Below are positions 28,135-38,285 of a stretch of 64,000 bases of DNA, piece by piece. The notes beneath the pieces were generated by a model that saw nothing but the letters and a program-made list of their open reading frames with translations, ran no database searches and was not told where the DNA came from. Where the stretch lies: contig NC_013159.1 of the NCBI RefSeq assembly GCF_000023865.1, forward strand, positions 2,382,001 to 2,446,000. Direction: 5' to 3'. Origin of the DNA: Saccharomonospora viridis DSM 43017 (GTDB lineage: Bacteria > Actinomycetota > Actinomycetes > Mycobacteriales > Pseudonocardiaceae). Position numbers and translations under genes: made by a program. How positions within the stretch are numbered: the first letter of the stretch is position 1; each line of letters starts with the position of its first letter.

Positions 28135-29649
28135 GTGAGCACTCCGAACTTCGGGCAACAGTGGCCCCAGCAGAACCCACAACAGCCCGGACCGTGGTCA
28201 CCGGGCGGCATGCCGCAGCAACCGGGCCAGCCGCAATTCGGCCAGCCGGAACAACCGGGCCATTTCGGACAACAACCCGGACAGCCTGGGCAGCCGGGCC
28301 AACCGCAGCCCGTCCCACCGCAGCCGGGTCAGTACGAGCAGCAACAGTGGGGACAGCAACCGCCCGGTCAGCCCTTCACCTCGGACCCCACGGCCGTGGC
28401 CGTCGCCCCGGGTCCCGGCCCGCAGCCGAAGAAGAGCAAACGCGGGCTGATCATCACACTGGTCGCGGTGCTCGTCCTCGCGTTGGGCGGCGGGGCGACC
28501 TGGTGGGCACTGTCGAGATCGGATTCGGTGGCCTCGGGCGCCGCCACCCCCGAGGACGCGGTCACCGAGTTGTTGAGCGCCCTCGACGACGGCGATCTGC
28601 TGGGTGCGGCGAACACGTTGGCCCCGAGCGAGGCGTCGATACTGGCGGATCAGCTCACCCAGAGCTTCGACGAGTACAAACGCCTCGGGCTGTTGGATCA
28701 AAACGCCGATCCGTCCTCGTTCTCGGGCTTCGAACTCGTCGCGGAGAACCTGACGTTCGACTCCCAATCAGCCGAACGGGTCAACGACCACGTGACGATC
28801 ACGAAGCTCACCGGTGGCACGCTCACCATCAACGCGGACCTCACCAAACTACCCTTGGCCCAGGAGTATCTCGACGCGATGCTGGCCGAGGCCGGTGGCG
28901 CCGCCGCGCTGACGGACAGTGAGACGCTCGACATCGGCTCGCACGTCCAGCAGACCGGTGAGCCGATCCGCATCGCCACCGTCAACGTGGACGGCGAGTG
29001 GTATCCGAGCCTGCTGTACACCTTCGCGGACAACCTCCTGGCGGAGGCGGGTCTGTCCTGGCCGCAGGAATCGATCCCGGCCCACGGCGCGGACTCGCCG
29101 ACCGAAGCCGTGAAACAGCTGTTGCAGGCCGCGTTCGACGCTAACTTCACCCGTGTCATCGAGCTGCTGCCCCCGGATGAGATGGCGGTGCTCCACGACG
29201 TGGGTCCGGCGTTGGTGCACCAGCTCGGAAACCTCGCCGAAGGACCGTCCGGCATCCAGGTCCTCGACGTACAGACCGAGGACAAGCAGGTCGCCGGGGG
29301 GACACTCGCCACACTCACGGCACTGTCGCTGGAGATCCCTGGCCAGGGACAGCTGACCGTGACCAAAAACGGCGACTGCTACGAGCTCACGGCGCCGCAA
29401 GGCACCCAACAGCTGTGCGGCGAGGAGCTCGGTCAGCGGATGGCCGCGGAGGCCGACGAGTCGACCCCACCGCAAATGCTCCAGCACATCGGCGAGAGCC
29501 TGGCGGAACACGGGGTTGGCGCGGTGGTCACACAGGTCGACGGCCAGTACTACGTCAGCCCCCTGCGCACGTTGAACGAACTCGGCATGAGCCTGTCCCG
29601 CGGGCTGGAGCCGGAGGACCTCAAGCAGATCCTGCAGGGGATCAACTGA
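28135..29649 (+). CDS. membrane-anchored protein with Pro/Gln-rich cytoplasmic tail
   Basis: 504 residues. The N-terminal 90 residues are Pro/Gln/Gly-rich with repeated PGQPGQP-type units and probably disordered. A single membrane helix (about residues 103-125) follows the basic stop KKSKRG. The extracellular part, about 370 residues, appears to contain two similar halves, each opening with a TPEDAVTELLSAL or SPTEAVKQLLQAA helix. This resembles NTF2-like repeats seen in actinobacterial surface proteins. Function unknown. GTG at 28135 with AGGTG upstream. Confidence 0.8.
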   Translation: MSTPNFGQQWPQQNPQQPGPWSPGGMPQQPGQPQFGQPEQPGHFGQQPGQPGQPGQPQPVPPQPGQYEQQQWGQQPPGQPFTSDPTAVAVAPGPGPQPKKSKRGLIITLVAVLVLALGGGATWWALSRSDSVASGAATPEDAVTELLSALDDGDLLGAANTLAPSEASILADQLTQSFDEYKRLGLLDQNADPSSFSGFELVAENLTFDSQSAERVNDHVTITKLTGGTLTINADLTKLPLAQEYLDAMLAEAGGAAALTDSETLDIGSHVQQTGEPIRIATVNVDGEWYPSLLYTFADNLLAEAGLSWPQESIPAHGADSPTEAVKQLLQAAFDANFTRVIELLPPDEMAVLHDVGPALVHQLGNLAEGPSGIQVLDVQTEDKQVAGGTLATLTALSLEIPGQGQLTVTKNGDCYELTAPQGTQQLCGEELGQRMAAEADESTPPQMLQHIGESLAEHGVGAVVTQVDGQYYVSPLRTLNELGMSLSRGLEPEDLKQILQGIN

Positions 29650-29663
29650 AAAACAATGTGATC

Positions 29664-29696
29664 AGGACCCGGCGTCACGCAGCGACGTCGGGTCCT
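29664..29696 (+). terminator. hairpin terminator before acnA
   Basis: AGGACCCGGCGTC (29664-29676), a 7-base loop, and GACGTCGGGTCCT (29684-29696): a 13-bp stem with one G-U pair. It lies 14 bp after the upstream gene. No T-run, as is common in high-GC actinobacteria. Confidence 0.65.
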
Positions 29697-29710
29697 GCGA
29701 TATCCTGACC

Positions 29711-29738
29711 TTGACCGGAAAAAGGACAAGCGTACGGT
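29711..29738 (+). promoter_or_regulatory. candidate acnA promoter
   Basis: TTGACC at 29711-29716, a 16-bp spacer and TACGGT at 29733-29738. This predicts a leader of about 95 nt before the acnA start. The -10 hexamer overlaps the AcnR-like site. Confidence 0.5.
29722..29737 (+). promoter_or_regulatory. candidate AcnR operator at acnA
   Basis: AAGGACAAGCGTACGG. Compared with the corynebacterial AcnR consensus CAGNACNNNCGTACTG as I recall it, 2 of the 12 fixed positions differ. The same right half (CGTACGG) and spacing recur upstream of acnR at 40639-40654. It overlaps the -10 element, which fits repression. Confidence 0.5.
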
Positions 29739-29840
29739 TTAGCGGGCAGGTCACCGGAAAGTCCACCTCTGCGGGGACGACTGGGGTGGGCGACACTCGA
29801 CCTGCTCCTACCCGAACAACCGCCGCCACTGGAGTGACAC

Positions 29841-32669
29841 GTGACAGCACCCGTCAGCAAGAACAGCTTCGGGGCCCGTGACACGCTCCGGGTCGGGGAC
29901 GCCTCCTACGAGGTGTTCCGCCTGGACAAGATCAAGGGTTCCGAACGTCTGCCGTACAGCCTGAAAATCCTGCTCGAGAACCTCCTGCGGACCGAGGACG
30001 GCGCCAACATCACCGCCGAGCACATCAACGCGCTCGCGAACTGGGACCCCAAGGCGGAGCCGTCCATCGAGATCCAGTTCACGCCCGCGCGCGTGGTGAT
30101 GCAGGACTTCACCGGTGTGCCCTGTGTGGTGGACCTCGCCACGATGCGTGAGGCCGTGGCCGAGCTCGGTGGTGACCCGGACAAGGTCAACCCGCTCGCG
30201 CCCGCCGAGCTGGTCATCGACCACTCGGTCATCATCGACGTCTTCGGCCGCGCCGACGCGTTCGAGCGCAACGTCGAGATCGAGTACGAACGCAACCGCG
30301 AGCGGTACCAGTTCCTGCGCTGGGGGCAGAACGCCTTCAAGGAGTTCAAGGTCGTCCCCCCGGGCACCGGCATCGTGCACCAGGTGAACATCGAGTACCT
30401 GGCCCGCACCGTGATGGCCCGCAACGGCCAGGCCTACCCGGACACGTGTGTCGGCACCGACTCCCACACCACGATGGTCAACGGCCTCGGTGTGCTCGGC
30501 TGGGGTGTCGGTGGTATCGAGGCCGAGGCCGCCATGCTCGGCCAGCCGGTGTCGATGCTCATCCCGCGCGTGGTCGGTTTCAAGCTGACCGGTGAGATCC
30601 CGCCGGGTGCCACCGCCACCGACGTCGTGCTCACGATCACCGAGATGCTGCGCGAGCACGGTGTGGTGGGCAAGTTCGTCGAGTTCTACGGCGAGGGCGT
30701 CAGCGCCGTGCCGCTGGCCAACCGCGCCACCATCGGCAACATGAGCCCCGAGTTCGGCTCGACGGCCGCGATCTTCCCGATCGACGAGGAGACCCTGCGC
30801 TACCTCAAGCTCACCGGTCGTTCGGAGGAGCAGCTCGCGCTCGTCGAGACCTACGCCAAGGAGCAGGGTCTGTGGCACGACCCGAGCCGGACGGCGGAGT
30901 ACTCCGAGTACCTGGAGCTCGACCTGTCCACGGTCGTGCCCTCGATCGCCGGTCCCAAGCGTCCGCAGGACCGCATCAACCTCTCCGACGCGAAGTCGGC
31001 GTTCCGTAAGGCACTGCCCGACTACGTGAGCAACGACGAGACCGAGGCCGAGACGACGTCGCTCGTCGACGAGGCCTCCGAGGACTCGTTCCCGGCCAGC
31101 GACTCGCCCGGCTACCTCGCCGACGGTCTCCGGGAGGACCGGGGTGGCGAGCCGGCGCACTCGGCGGCCAACGGCGCCAACGGTCGCCCCAGCAAGCCGG
31201 TCAAGATCACGTCGCCCGACCGCGGCGAGTTCGTCCTCGACCACGGTGCCGTGGTGATCGCCTCGATCACCTCCTGCACCAACACCTCGAACCCGTCGGT
31301 GATGCTCGGGGCCGCACTGCTGGCCCGCAACGCGGTGGAGAAGGGTCTGTCCACCAAGCCGTGGGTCAAGACCTCGATGGCGCCGGGCTCGCAGGTCGTC
31401 ACCGACTACTACGACAAGGCCGGACTGTGGCCGTACCTGGAGAAGCTCGGCTTCCACCTGGTCGGTTACGGCTGCACCACCTGCATCGGCAACTCGGGCC
31501 CGCTGCCCGAGGAGATCTCGGCCGCGGTGCAGGAGCACGACCTGTCGGTCGTGTCGGTGCTGTCGGGCAACCGTAACTTCGAGGGCCGCATCAACCCCGA
31601 CGTCAAGATGAACTACCTGGCGTCGCCTCCGTTGGTGATCGCCTACGCCCTGGCCGGCACGATGGACTTCGACTTCGAGAACCAGCCGCTGGGCCAGGAC
31701 CCGCAGGGCAACGACGTCTACCTGCGCGACATCTGGCCGTCGCCGCAGGAGATCCAGCAGACCATCGACACCGCGATCACGCAGGAGATGTTCGCCAAGG
31801 ACTACGCCAACGTGTTCGACGGTGGCGAGCGGTGGAAGTCGCTGCCCACGCCCGAGGGCAAGACGTTCTCGTGGGACCCCGAGTCCACCTACGTGCGCAA
31901 GCCCCCGTACTTCGAGGGCATGACCAAGGAGCCGGAGCCCGTCACCGACATCCACGGTGCCCGGGTGCTGGCCAAGCTGGGCGACTCGGTGACCACCGAC
32001 CACATCTCCCCGGCCGGTGCCATCAAGGCCGACTCCCCCGCCGGTCGTTACCTCCTCGAGCACGGCGTCGACCGCAAGGACTTCAACTCCTACGGTTCGC
32101 GTCGCGGCAACCACGAGGTGATGATCCGCGGCACGTTCGCCAACATCCGACTGCGCAACCAGCTGTTGGACGGCGTCCAGGGCGGCTACACGCGCGACTT
32201 CACCCAGCCGGGTGGGCCGCAGACGTTCATCTACGACGCCGCACAGAACTACGCCGCGAAGAACATCCCGCTGGTGGTGCTCGGCGGCAAGGAGTACGGC
32301 TCCGGTTCGTCGCGTGACTGGGCCGCCAAGGGCACCAGGCTGCTCGGTGTGCGCGCCGTGATCGCCGAGTCGTTCGAGCGCATCCACCGGTCGAACCTGA
32401 TCGGTATGGGCGTGATCCCGCTGCAGTTCCCCGAAGGGGAGTCGGCGGACTCGCTGGGCCTGGACGGCACCGAGACCTACGACATCAGCGGCATCACCAA
32501 GCTCAACGAGGGCGAGACGCCGCGCACGGTGCACGTGACGGCCACGAAGGACGACGGCACGAAGGTCGAATTCGACGCCGTGGTCCGGATCGACACCCCC
32601 GGTGAGGCCGACTACTACCGCAACGGCGGCATCCTGCAGTACGTGCTGCGCAAGATGACGGCCGCCTGA
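29841..32669 (+). CDS. acnA: aconitate hydratase AcnA
   Basis: Interconverts citrate and isocitrate in the TCA cycle, using a 4Fe-4S cluster. 942 residues, the usual AcnA/IRP1-type length. Cluster cysteines are in [10 protein letters not shown] and [13 protein letters not shown]. The swivel domain near the C-terminus has [13 protein letters not shown] and [15 protein letters not shown]. An actinobacterial acidic insert, about residues 395-450 ([17 protein letters not shown]), is present. GTG at 29841 follows GGAG. Codon bias is strong (few rare codons), consistent with high expression. Confidence 0.97.
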   Translation: MTAPVSKNSFGARDTLRVGDASYEVFRLDKIKGSERLPYSLKILLENLLRTEDGANITAEHINALANWDPKAEPSIEIQFTPARVVMQDFTGVPCVVDLATMREAVAELGGDPDKVNPLAPAELVIDHSVIIDVFGRADAFERNVEIEYERNRERYQFLRWGQNAFKEFKVVPPGTGIVHQVNIEYLARTVMARNGQAYPDTCVGTDSHTTMVNGLGVLGWGVGGIEAEAAMLGQPVSMLIPRVVGFKLTGEIPPGATATDVVLTITEMLREHGVVGKFVEFYGEGVSAVPLANRATIGNMSPEFGSTAAIFPIDEETLRYLKLTGRSEEQLALVETYAKEQGLWHDPSRTAEYSEYLELDLSTVVPSIAGPKRPQDRINLSDAKSAFRKALPDYVSNDETEAETTSLVDEASEDSFPASDSPGYLADGLREDRGGEPAHSAANGANGRPSKPVKITSPDRGEFVLDHGAVVIASITSCTNTSNPSVMLGAALLARNAVEKGLSTKPWVKTSMAPGSQVVTDYYDKAGLWPYLEKLGFHLVGYGCTTCIGNSGPLPEEISAAVQEHDLSVVSVLSGNRNFEGRINPDVKMNYLASPPLVIAYALAGTMDFDFENQPLGQDPQGNDVYLRDIWPSPQEIQQTIDTAITQEMFAKDYANVFDGGERWKSLPTPEGKTFSWDPESTYVRKPPYFEGMTKEPEPVTDIHGARVLAKLGDSVTTDHISPAGAIKADSPAGRYLLEHGVDRKDFNSYGSRRGNHEVMIRGTFANIRLRNQLLDGVQGGYTRDFTQPGGPQTFIYDAAQNYAAKNIPLVVLGGKEYGSGSSRDWAAKGTRLLGVRAVIAESFERIHRSNLIGMGVIPLQFPEGESADSLGLDGTETYDISGITKLNEGETPRTVHVTATKDDGTKVEFDAVVRIDTPGEADYYRNGGILQYVLRKMTAA

Positions 32670-32704
32670 GTCGGCGATCGCACTCATCGCACTGTCACCA
32701 ACAC

Positions 32705-32749
32705 GGGAAACGGCCCGTTCGCGATCTGATCGCGGGCGGGCCGTTTCCC
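32705..32749 (+). terminator. strong acnA terminator
   Basis: GGGAAACGGCCCG (32705-32717) pairs with CGGGCCGTTTCCC (32737-32749), and an inner CGCGAT/ATCGCG pair extends the stem. It lies 35 bp after the acnA stop and just before the next gene's ribosome site. Confidence 0.8.
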
Positions 32750-32767
32750 TGTCAGGAGAGGACGACC

Positions 32768-33484
32768 ATGCCGGACGTGCTGTTGTCGGGCGCGGCCGTG
32801 TTCGCCGGCGCGCTCGTACAGGGTGTCGTCGGTTTCGGGATGAACCTGATCGCCGCTCCCCTGCTGGCGCTGGTGGATCCGGACCTGGTCCCGGTTCCCC
32901 TGCTGATGATCGCGCTGGCCCACGCCTTGTTGGCCGTGGTCAGGGAACATCGCGACATCGATTGGCAAGGTGTGGGTTTGGTGTTGCTGGGCAGGCTACC
33001 CGGGACCGCGTTGGGTGTGCTCGCCGTGGCGTTGCTCCCGCAGCGCCCCTTCGCGGCGATCGTGGGTGTGGCGGTGTTGGTGTGCGTGGCGCTGTCGGTG
33101 GTGTCATGGACACCGCGTCCCACCACCCGTGCGCTGTTGGTGGCGGGCGTGGCCAGTGGGACGCTCGGCACCGCATCGTCGATCGGCGGGCCACCGATCG
33201 CGTTGGTGTACCAGCACGAGTCGGGGCCTCGGATCCGGGCGACGCTGGCGATGTGCTTCGGACTCGGCTCGTCGATGTCCCTGCTGGCACTCGGCGTCGC
33301 CGGCCAGTTGTCCACCGATCATTCCGTCACGGCGTTGTGGCTGTTGCCGTTCCTCGTCGCGGGGTTCGCGTTGTCCGGGCCCGCTCGTCGATTCCTGCCC
33401 GACGGGAAGCGGATGCGGCTGGCGGTGTTGACGGTGGCCGGAGCCAGTGCGCTCGCGCTGGTGGTGCGCAGCATCGTCGGATAA
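32768..33484 (+). CDS. TauE/SafE-family membrane permease
   Basis: 238 residues with about seven membrane helices. The N-terminal AALVQGVVGFGMNLIAAPLLALVDPDLVPVPLL and the second repeat GTLGTASSIGGPPIALVY are the two glycine-rich halves of the sulfite exporter TauE/SafE family. Members export sulfite, sulfoacetate or related anions; the substrate here is not known. ATG at 32768 follows AGGAGAGGA. It may be linked to sulfur handling, given the neighbouring ergothioneine genes, but this is only positional. Confidence 0.82.
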   Translation: MPDVLLSGAAVFAGALVQGVVGFGMNLIAAPLLALVDPDLVPVPLLMIALAHALLAVVREHRDIDWQGVGLVLLGRLPGTALGVLAVALLPQRPFAAIVGVAVLVCVALSVVSWTPRPTTRALLVAGVASGTLGTASSIGGPPIALVYQHESGPRIRATLAMCFGLGSSMSLLALGVAGQLSTDHSVTALWLLPFLVAGFALSGPARRFLPDGKRMRLAVLTVAGASALALVVRSIVG

Positions 33485-33585
33485 GGCGGGACGACCAGGA
33501 AAACGGAGCGTCCACCGGAACCGCCGCCTACAGCCGCTGTATCCGCACGAGGTGAACCCGCGGCACCGTGACCGACGTCGTCATC

Positions 33586-33618
33586 GACGATTCCCGCTTC
33601 GACGAGCCGGGAATCGTC
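33586..33618. terminator. bidirectional hairpin between convergent genes
   Basis: GACGATTCCCG (33586-33596), an 11-base loop, and CGGGAATCGTC (33608-33618): 11 bp perfect stem between the TauE-like gene and egtD, which converge. The same gap holds two copies of AGGGAGCCGACAC near 33640. Confidence 0.55.
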
Positions 33619-33727
33619 CGATCCGTGCAGTGCCGACTCAGGGAGCCGACACAGGGAGCCGACACAGGGACCACCGACGGTGGACATCCAGGGCATCCGG
33701 GGCGGCATCCGGCCGAGTCGGATCACG

Positions 33728-34702
33728 TCAGTCCCGCGCCTGAGCCAACGACACCCCGAACAGCCCTGCGGGATCGGTCCACCAACGCCGTAACGTGAAA
33801 CCGGCCTCGGCCAATTCGGCCCGCACCCCCTCGGGGCGGAATTTGGCGGAGATCTCCGTGCGCAACTCCTCCCCCTCGGCGAACGTCACCGTCAGGTCGG
33901 CTCCGGGCACGTTCACCGTCAGCCCACGACGCGCCCGTAGGCGCATCTCGATCCATTCGTTGCGATCGTCCCAGCGGGCGACGTGTTCGAACTCCTCCGG
34001 CTCGAAACCGGCGCCGAGCCGGTCATTGATCACCCGTAACACATTGCGGTTGAACTCCGCCGTCACGCCCGCAGCGTCGTCGTAGGCTCGTACGAGCGTG
34101 TCGACGTCTTTGATCAGATCAGTGCCGAGCAGGAACCACTCGCCGTCGGTGAGCGCCGACCGTATCGAGGCCAAGAACTTCGCTCGCTCCCCGGGCGGGA
34201 AGTTGCCGACGGTGCCGCCGAGGAAGATCACCATCCGTGGTGGTGTGCCGGGCAAGGACTCCAATGGCTCGGTGAAATCGGCCACCACACCGTGCACCCG
34301 CAGCCCCGGGTAGTCCGCGACGATGGCCTCGGCGGAAGCGGCCAACGCGGCTTCCGAGACGTCCAACGGGACGAATTCGGACAACCTCCCCCGTGCCGCG
34401 AAGGCGTCGAGCAACAGGCGGGTCTTCTCGCTCGACCCCGAACCCAGTTCCACGATGGTGCGGGCCTCGGTGACGTCGGCGACCTCCCCCGCGCGGGCGC
34501 GCAGGATGTCCCGCTCGACACGGGTGGGGTAGTACTCGGGCAGCCTCGTGATGTGTTCGAACAGCTCACTGCCGCGCGCGTCGTAGAACCATTTGGACGG
34601 CAGCCACTTGGCCCGCGCGGACAGTCCCTCGCGCACGTCCTCTCGCAGTGTCTCCAGCATCCGGGTCGGGTCCCGGTGGACGTCGATCCGCGCCTCGCTC
34701 AC
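33728..34702 (-). CDS. egtD: L-histidine N-alpha-methyltransferase EgtD
   Basis: Trimethylates histidine to hercynine, the first committed step of ergothioneine synthesis. 324 residues, typical length. SAM motif VELGSGSSEKTRLLLDA, FIFLGGTVGNFPP-like segment (VIFLGGTVGNFPPGERAKFL), and LLGTDLIKD; the N-terminal KWFYDARGSELFEHITRLPEYYPTR is diagnostic. GTG start overlaps the egtC stop as GTGA. Last gene of egtABCD. Confidence 0.96.
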   Translation of the reverse strand: MSEARIDVHRDPTRMLETLREDVREGLSARAKWLPSKWFYDARGSELFEHITRLPEYYPTRVERDILRARAGEVADVTEARTIVELGSGSSEKTRLLLDAFAARGRLSEFVPLDVSEAALAASAEAIVADYPGLRVHGVVADFTEPLESLPGTPPRMVIFLGGTVGNFPPGERAKFLASIRSALTDGEWFLLGTDLIKDVDTLVRAYDDAAGVTAEFNRNVLRVINDRLGAGFEPEEFEHVARWDDRNEWIEMRLRARRGLTVNVPGADLTVTFAEGEELRTEISAKFRPEGVRAELAEAGFTLRRWWTDPAGLFGVSLAQARD

Positions 34703-35496
34703 GTCTGACTCCGTTTCTGTTCAAGGGGGACGATCTGGAACGTGGCCGCACCCGCGCCATCGACGGCGTGTCCGCGCGGCCCGTGCAGCCGTGCCACCAC
34801 CAGCTCGCCGTCGGCGACCGGTCGCCAGTCCGCGTGGTCGTCGCAGGGTTCGGACGCGACGAGCACGCCCTCACCGAACCGCCGCACCGACAGCGTGTGC
34901 GTCCAAGCGGTCGCCACGAGGACCTCTTTGCCGACGAGCAGGAAGTTCAGCCTCGAGCCGGGCGCGGCGGCCTCCACTCGATGCGTCAACTCGGCGAGCG
35001 CCCGCACCGGATCGGTTCCGGAACGCAGGGCATGCCGCAACAACAACCACAGCAACGCCGAATCGGTCGGTACCTCCAGTCGCAGCAGATCCACCACGGG
35101 AATCGACTCCGCAAGACCGGACACCGACTCCGGCCAGCCGAACACCACGCCGTTGTGGCTGAACAACCAGTCGTCGTCGGCGAACGGCGCGCACGCGGTC
35201 TCGGTCACCGGCATCCCGGGCGTCCCCGAACGCACGGCGGCCAGGAAAGCCCCTGCCCGCACAGGGGCCAACAGCCGGCTCATCGCGCTGTCGCTCCACA
35301 GCGGATACGAACGGCGGTACCGGGTCGGGCAGCCGTCATCGCCGAACCAGCCGATTCCGAAACCGTCGGCGTTCACCGTCCCGCCCCCGCGCATGTCCTT
35401 CGGCGCGTACGACTGGACGAGCAGCGAATGAGGTGTGTGGAGTACGGGGTCGACCAACCGAACCGGTGGACCGAGGTAAGCCAGGTGCCTACACAC
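34699..35496 (-). CDS. egtC: gamma-glutamyl-hercynylcysteine sulfoxide hydrolase EgtC
   Basis: A class II glutamine amidotransferase-type hydrolase that removes the gamma-glutamyl group in ergothioneine synthesis. 265 residues; the N-terminal nucleophile is Cys2 (MCRHLAYLG), and VNADGFGIGWF and LFSHNGVVFGWP are the usual Ntn-hydrolase loops. It overlaps egtB by eight bases and egtD by four. Confidence 0.94.
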   Translation of the reverse strand: MCRHLAYLGPPVRLVDPVLHTPHSLLVQSYAPKDMRGGGTVNADGFGIGWFGDDGCPTRYRRSYPLWSDSAMSRLLAPVRAGAFLAAVRSGTPGMPVTETACAPFADDDWLFSHNGVVFGWPESVSGLAESIPVVDLLRLEVPTDSALLWLLLRHALRSGTDPVRALAELTHRVEAAAPGSRLNFLLVGKEVLVATAWTHTLSVRRFGEGVLVASEPCDDHADWRPVADGELVVARLHGPRGHAVDGAGAATFQIVPLEQKRSQT

Positions 35497-36895
35497 CGGC
35501 GGTCACGTCGCGGGCGCAACGGAAGCCGGCGAAGATCTGCCTGCGAACGGGGAAGTCCCAGTTGCGGAACGTGCCCCGGACGGCCACCGGGTCGCTGCCG
35601 AAGGAACCCCCGCGCAGCACCTTGTGGTCGGGGCCGAAGAACACCTCGGAGTACTCCCGATACGGGAAGGCCACGAAACCCGGGTACGGCCGGAAGTCGC
35701 TGCTGGTCCACTCCCAGACGTCACCGATCAGCTGATGCACCCCGAGAGGGGAGGCACCCCCCGGATAGGCGCCCACGGGAGCGGGCCGAAGATGCCGCTG
35801 CCCCAGATTCGCGTGGCGCGGCGTGGGATCCTCGTCTCCCCACGGGTAGCGCCGGGACCGTCCGGTGGCCGGATCGTACCGGGCCGCCTTCTCCCACTCC
35901 GCCTCGGTGGGCAGTCGACGGCCCGCCCACGCCGCGAACGCCTCGGCTTCGTAGTAGGAGACGTGTACCACCGGTTCGTCGTCCGGGACCGGTTCGTGGA
36001 CCCCGAACCGCGTACGCCACCAGTGGCCGTCCTCCCGCCACCAGAAACGCGGCGCGTTGATGTCGTGAACGCTGCGATAGTGCCAGCCTTCCTCGCTCCA
36101 CCAACGCCGGTCGTGGTATCCGCCGTCCTCCACGAACTCCGCGTACCGCGCGTTGGTGACCGGTGTGGTGTCCACGGCGAAGGCGTCCACGTACACCTCG
36201 TGGGCCGGGCATTCGTTGTCCAACGCCCACGGCTCCACCGATGTGCCCATGAGGAAGGGGCCGGCCGGGACGACGACTTCCTCGGGGAGGTCGAGCGCCG
36301 ACGCGGGCGGCGGTGCCGGGGCGTGCAACACGGGGTCGCCTCTACGCAGTTGGTGGGTCGCCAGCATGGTCTCGTCGTGTTGTTGCTCGTGCTGGGCGAT
36401 CATGCCGAACGCGAAGGCCAGGCGAGTGAGGTCCCCGTCCCGCAGGGGTGTCTGCTCCAACACGTCGAGCGCCTTGCGCCGCACCTGTCCTACGTAGTCA
36501 CGGGCTTCGGCAGGGCCGAGCAGCGGCAGCGACGGTCGAATCGCCCGTGGCTGTTGGAAGGCGTCGTAGAGGTCGTCGATCTCCGGGCGCAACGGCTCGC
36601 GCCCTCCCACATCGCGGACCAGCCAGATCTCCTCCTGGCTACCGATGTGCGCGAGATCCCACACCAGCGGCGACATGAGCTTCGAATGTTGTTTGACCAG
36701 GTCGTCGTCGTCCACGGCCTCGGTCAGTGTGGTGCTGCGGTCACGTGCCCGCTCCAATGTCTCGGCCGTGTGGACACGAAGCTCCTCGTCGGGTAGGTCG
36801 ACCAGCGGATGGTCCGCTTCGGGTGGCAGGTCGCTTCGGTCGTCGGGAAGGGGGACGTCCCTGCGGACGTTGTGGACATTGTGGACGCTGGCCAT
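35489..36895 (-). CDS. egtB: hercynine oxygenase EgtB
   Basis: Non-haem iron sulfoxide synthase joining gamma-glutamylcysteine to hercynine with O2. 468 residues: an N-terminal DinB-like helical domain with iron ligands His83, His169 and His173 (HIG; HEQQHDE), then an FGE-sulfatase domain from about residue 205 (VPAGPFLMGTS, RLPTEAEWEKAARYDP, WEWTSSDFRPYPGF, VLRGGSF, GFRCARD). ATG at 36895, four bases after the egtA stop, with AGGAAG. Confidence 0.95.
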   Translation of the reverse strand: MASVHNVHNVRRDVPLPDDRSDLPPEADHPLVDLPDEELRVHTAETLERARDRSTTLTEAVDDDDLVKQHSKLMSPLVWDLAHIGSQEEIWLVRDVGGREPLRPEIDDLYDAFQQPRAIRPSLPLLGPAEARDYVGQVRRKALDVLEQTPLRDGDLTRLAFAFGMIAQHEQQHDETMLATHQLRRGDPVLHAPAPPPASALDLPEEVVVPAGPFLMGTSVEPWALDNECPAHEVYVDAFAVDTTPVTNARYAEFVEDGGYHDRRWWSEEGWHYRSVHDINAPRFWWREDGHWWRTRFGVHEPVPDDEPVVHVSYYEAEAFAAWAGRRLPTEAEWEKAARYDPATGRSRRYPWGDEDPTPRHANLGQRHLRPAPVGAYPGGASPLGVHQLIGDVWEWTSSDFRPYPGFVAFPYREYSEVFFGPDHKVLRGGSFGSDPVAVRGTFRNWDFPVRRQIFAGFRCARDVTAGV

Positions 36896-36899
36896 GGCG

Positions 36900-38186
36900 T
36901 CACTTCCTTTCTCCCCGACGCAATCGACGATCGACGGCGTCGGCGATGTGAACGATCCTGTGCTCGGGCAGGTCGAGACTCGACAGGGCGGAACAACCCA
37001 GGTCGGCTATCGTCCGGGCGGCCGCGGCGATGCGGGGATCGCCCAGGCCGTGTCGCGCGGCCTCGGACCATCGATCCGCGACCGGCTCACACACCTCCAG
37101 TACCGATTCCACGAGGGATTGCCTGGAGAACAGCGCCGCGAGCAGCGCCACCGGATGCTCCCAACTCTCCAAAGGCTGCGCATCGAGGTAGCGAAGCTCC
37201 AGGTAGCCGTGGGGGCGCACCGGGGTGAACAACGTGGTCAGGTGGTAGTCCAGGTCGGCCAGCGTGGGCCGAGGCAACGAGGTGGCCGCTCCCCCGCCGT
37301 CGATCCAGTCGGCGAACGTCAATTCGGACGGGGCGTCCCACGGCCCGTCGTCCCGACGCAGCAACAGCAGCGGGGTGTCCAGCACCCGTCGGGCCCACGC
37401 CTCGGCCGGATCGCCACCGGTTCGCTGCGCGGCGGTGCGGCACGTGTCGGTGTCCATCACGGCCAACCAGCGGGCCGAGGCGCATCCGGTGTCGACGCCC
37501 GCGTGCCACCGTGAGTTCGCGAACAGTGCGAGCAGCACCGGGCCCAGGGCGTGCGCGGCCGCCCATCGGTGGGGCAACTCGTGTGGTTGTCCCGTGTCGA
37601 CACACACCTGTAACGCGGCGGTGCTGCACATCATGGTGATGCCCCCGGTGCCCGCCGGGGCGAACCGGCGCTCCATCGCCGCGTACCGGGGGGTGTGCAA
37701 CAACCGCTTCGGGGGGCGGAACGGGTCGATACCGCGCGAACCGAGCCGCAGTCCCGTTGCGGCGAGCAGGTCCGCAACATAGGCCAGGTCAGCGTCGGCG
37801 GCCTCGCACAGCGCGCGGAACGAGGAATGGGGGGCCGTGGAGATCTCCGCCTGCCCACCGGGTTCGAGGGTGAACGTCGATCCCGCGGGCAGTGGCTGTT
37901 CGGGGCTGTCGGGGACGAGGGTGCGGGGAGCGTAGGGACCGAGGGCGTCGGCGAGGCGTGTGCGGGACAACGGAAGGCCGGGGTCGACGGCGTCGTGGAC
38001 CGTGTATTCCAGTTCGACACCCAGCAGCCGCGGAGGTCCGTGTTTGAAGCACACGGACGCCACGTAAGCCTCGCCCTCGGCTCGGTCGGACACCTCGCGG
38101 GCAGCGATCTCGGCGGCCGCCATGTCCTGCGCCGATTGCCGGCGCGCGTCGTGCGGAGACGGTCGAGCGTCGCGCAGCGCTGTCAT
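36900..38186 (-). CDS. egtA: glutamate-cysteine ligase EgtA
   Basis: Makes gamma-glutamylcysteine, the sulfur donor for EgtB. 428 residues; actinobacterial GCS2-like fold with LLGVELEYTVHDA (catalytic Glu), STFTLEPGGQAEISTAPHSSF, MMCSTAALQVCVDTG and RPHGYLELRYLDAQP. ATG at 38186 follows GGAGGG. First gene of a four-gene operon egtABCD with overlapping or near-overlapping junctions. The PLP lyase egtE is not attached. Confidence 0.94.
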   Translation of the reverse strand: MTALRDARPSPHDARRQSAQDMAAAEIAAREVSDRAEGEAYVASVCFKHGPPRLLGVELEYTVHDAVDPGLPLSRTRLADALGPYAPRTLVPDSPEQPLPAGSTFTLEPGGQAEISTAPHSSFRALCEAADADLAYVADLLAATGLRLGSRGIDPFRPPKRLLHTPRYAAMERRFAPAGTGGITMMCSTAALQVCVDTGQPHELPHRWAAAHALGPVLLALFANSRWHAGVDTGCASARWLAVMDTDTCRTAAQRTGGDPAEAWARRVLDTPLLLLRRDDGPWDAPSELTFADWIDGGGAATSLPRPTLADLDYHLTTLFTPVRPHGYLELRYLDAQPLESWEHPVALLAALFSRQSLVESVLEVCEPVADRWSEAARHGLGDPRIAAAARTIADLGCSALSSLDLPEHRIVHIADAVDRRLRRGERK

Positions 38187-38285
38187 CGCCACCCTCCCCA
38201 TGCTCGGTGCCGGTGGCCACCACTTCCCGGACGCTACAGGGGGGATACGGCACTTTCGAGTGGCCGAAACGTCGAATCGACGAAA

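Noticed and set aside
26441-28138. A 565-codon plus-strand frame crossing mobA antisense and the 27.1-27.6 kb gap
   Set aside because: Arginine/proline-rich, no conserved motif, overlaps two genes with good evidence. The strong ribosome site before ATG 27383 is noted but the peptide is not convincing.
29808-32687. A 959-codon open frame on the minus strand across acnA
   Set aside because: It mirrors the third-position G/C pattern of acnA; its translation is Val/Leu/Arg/Gly/His-rich without any domain. Long antisense frames are expected in high-GC genes.
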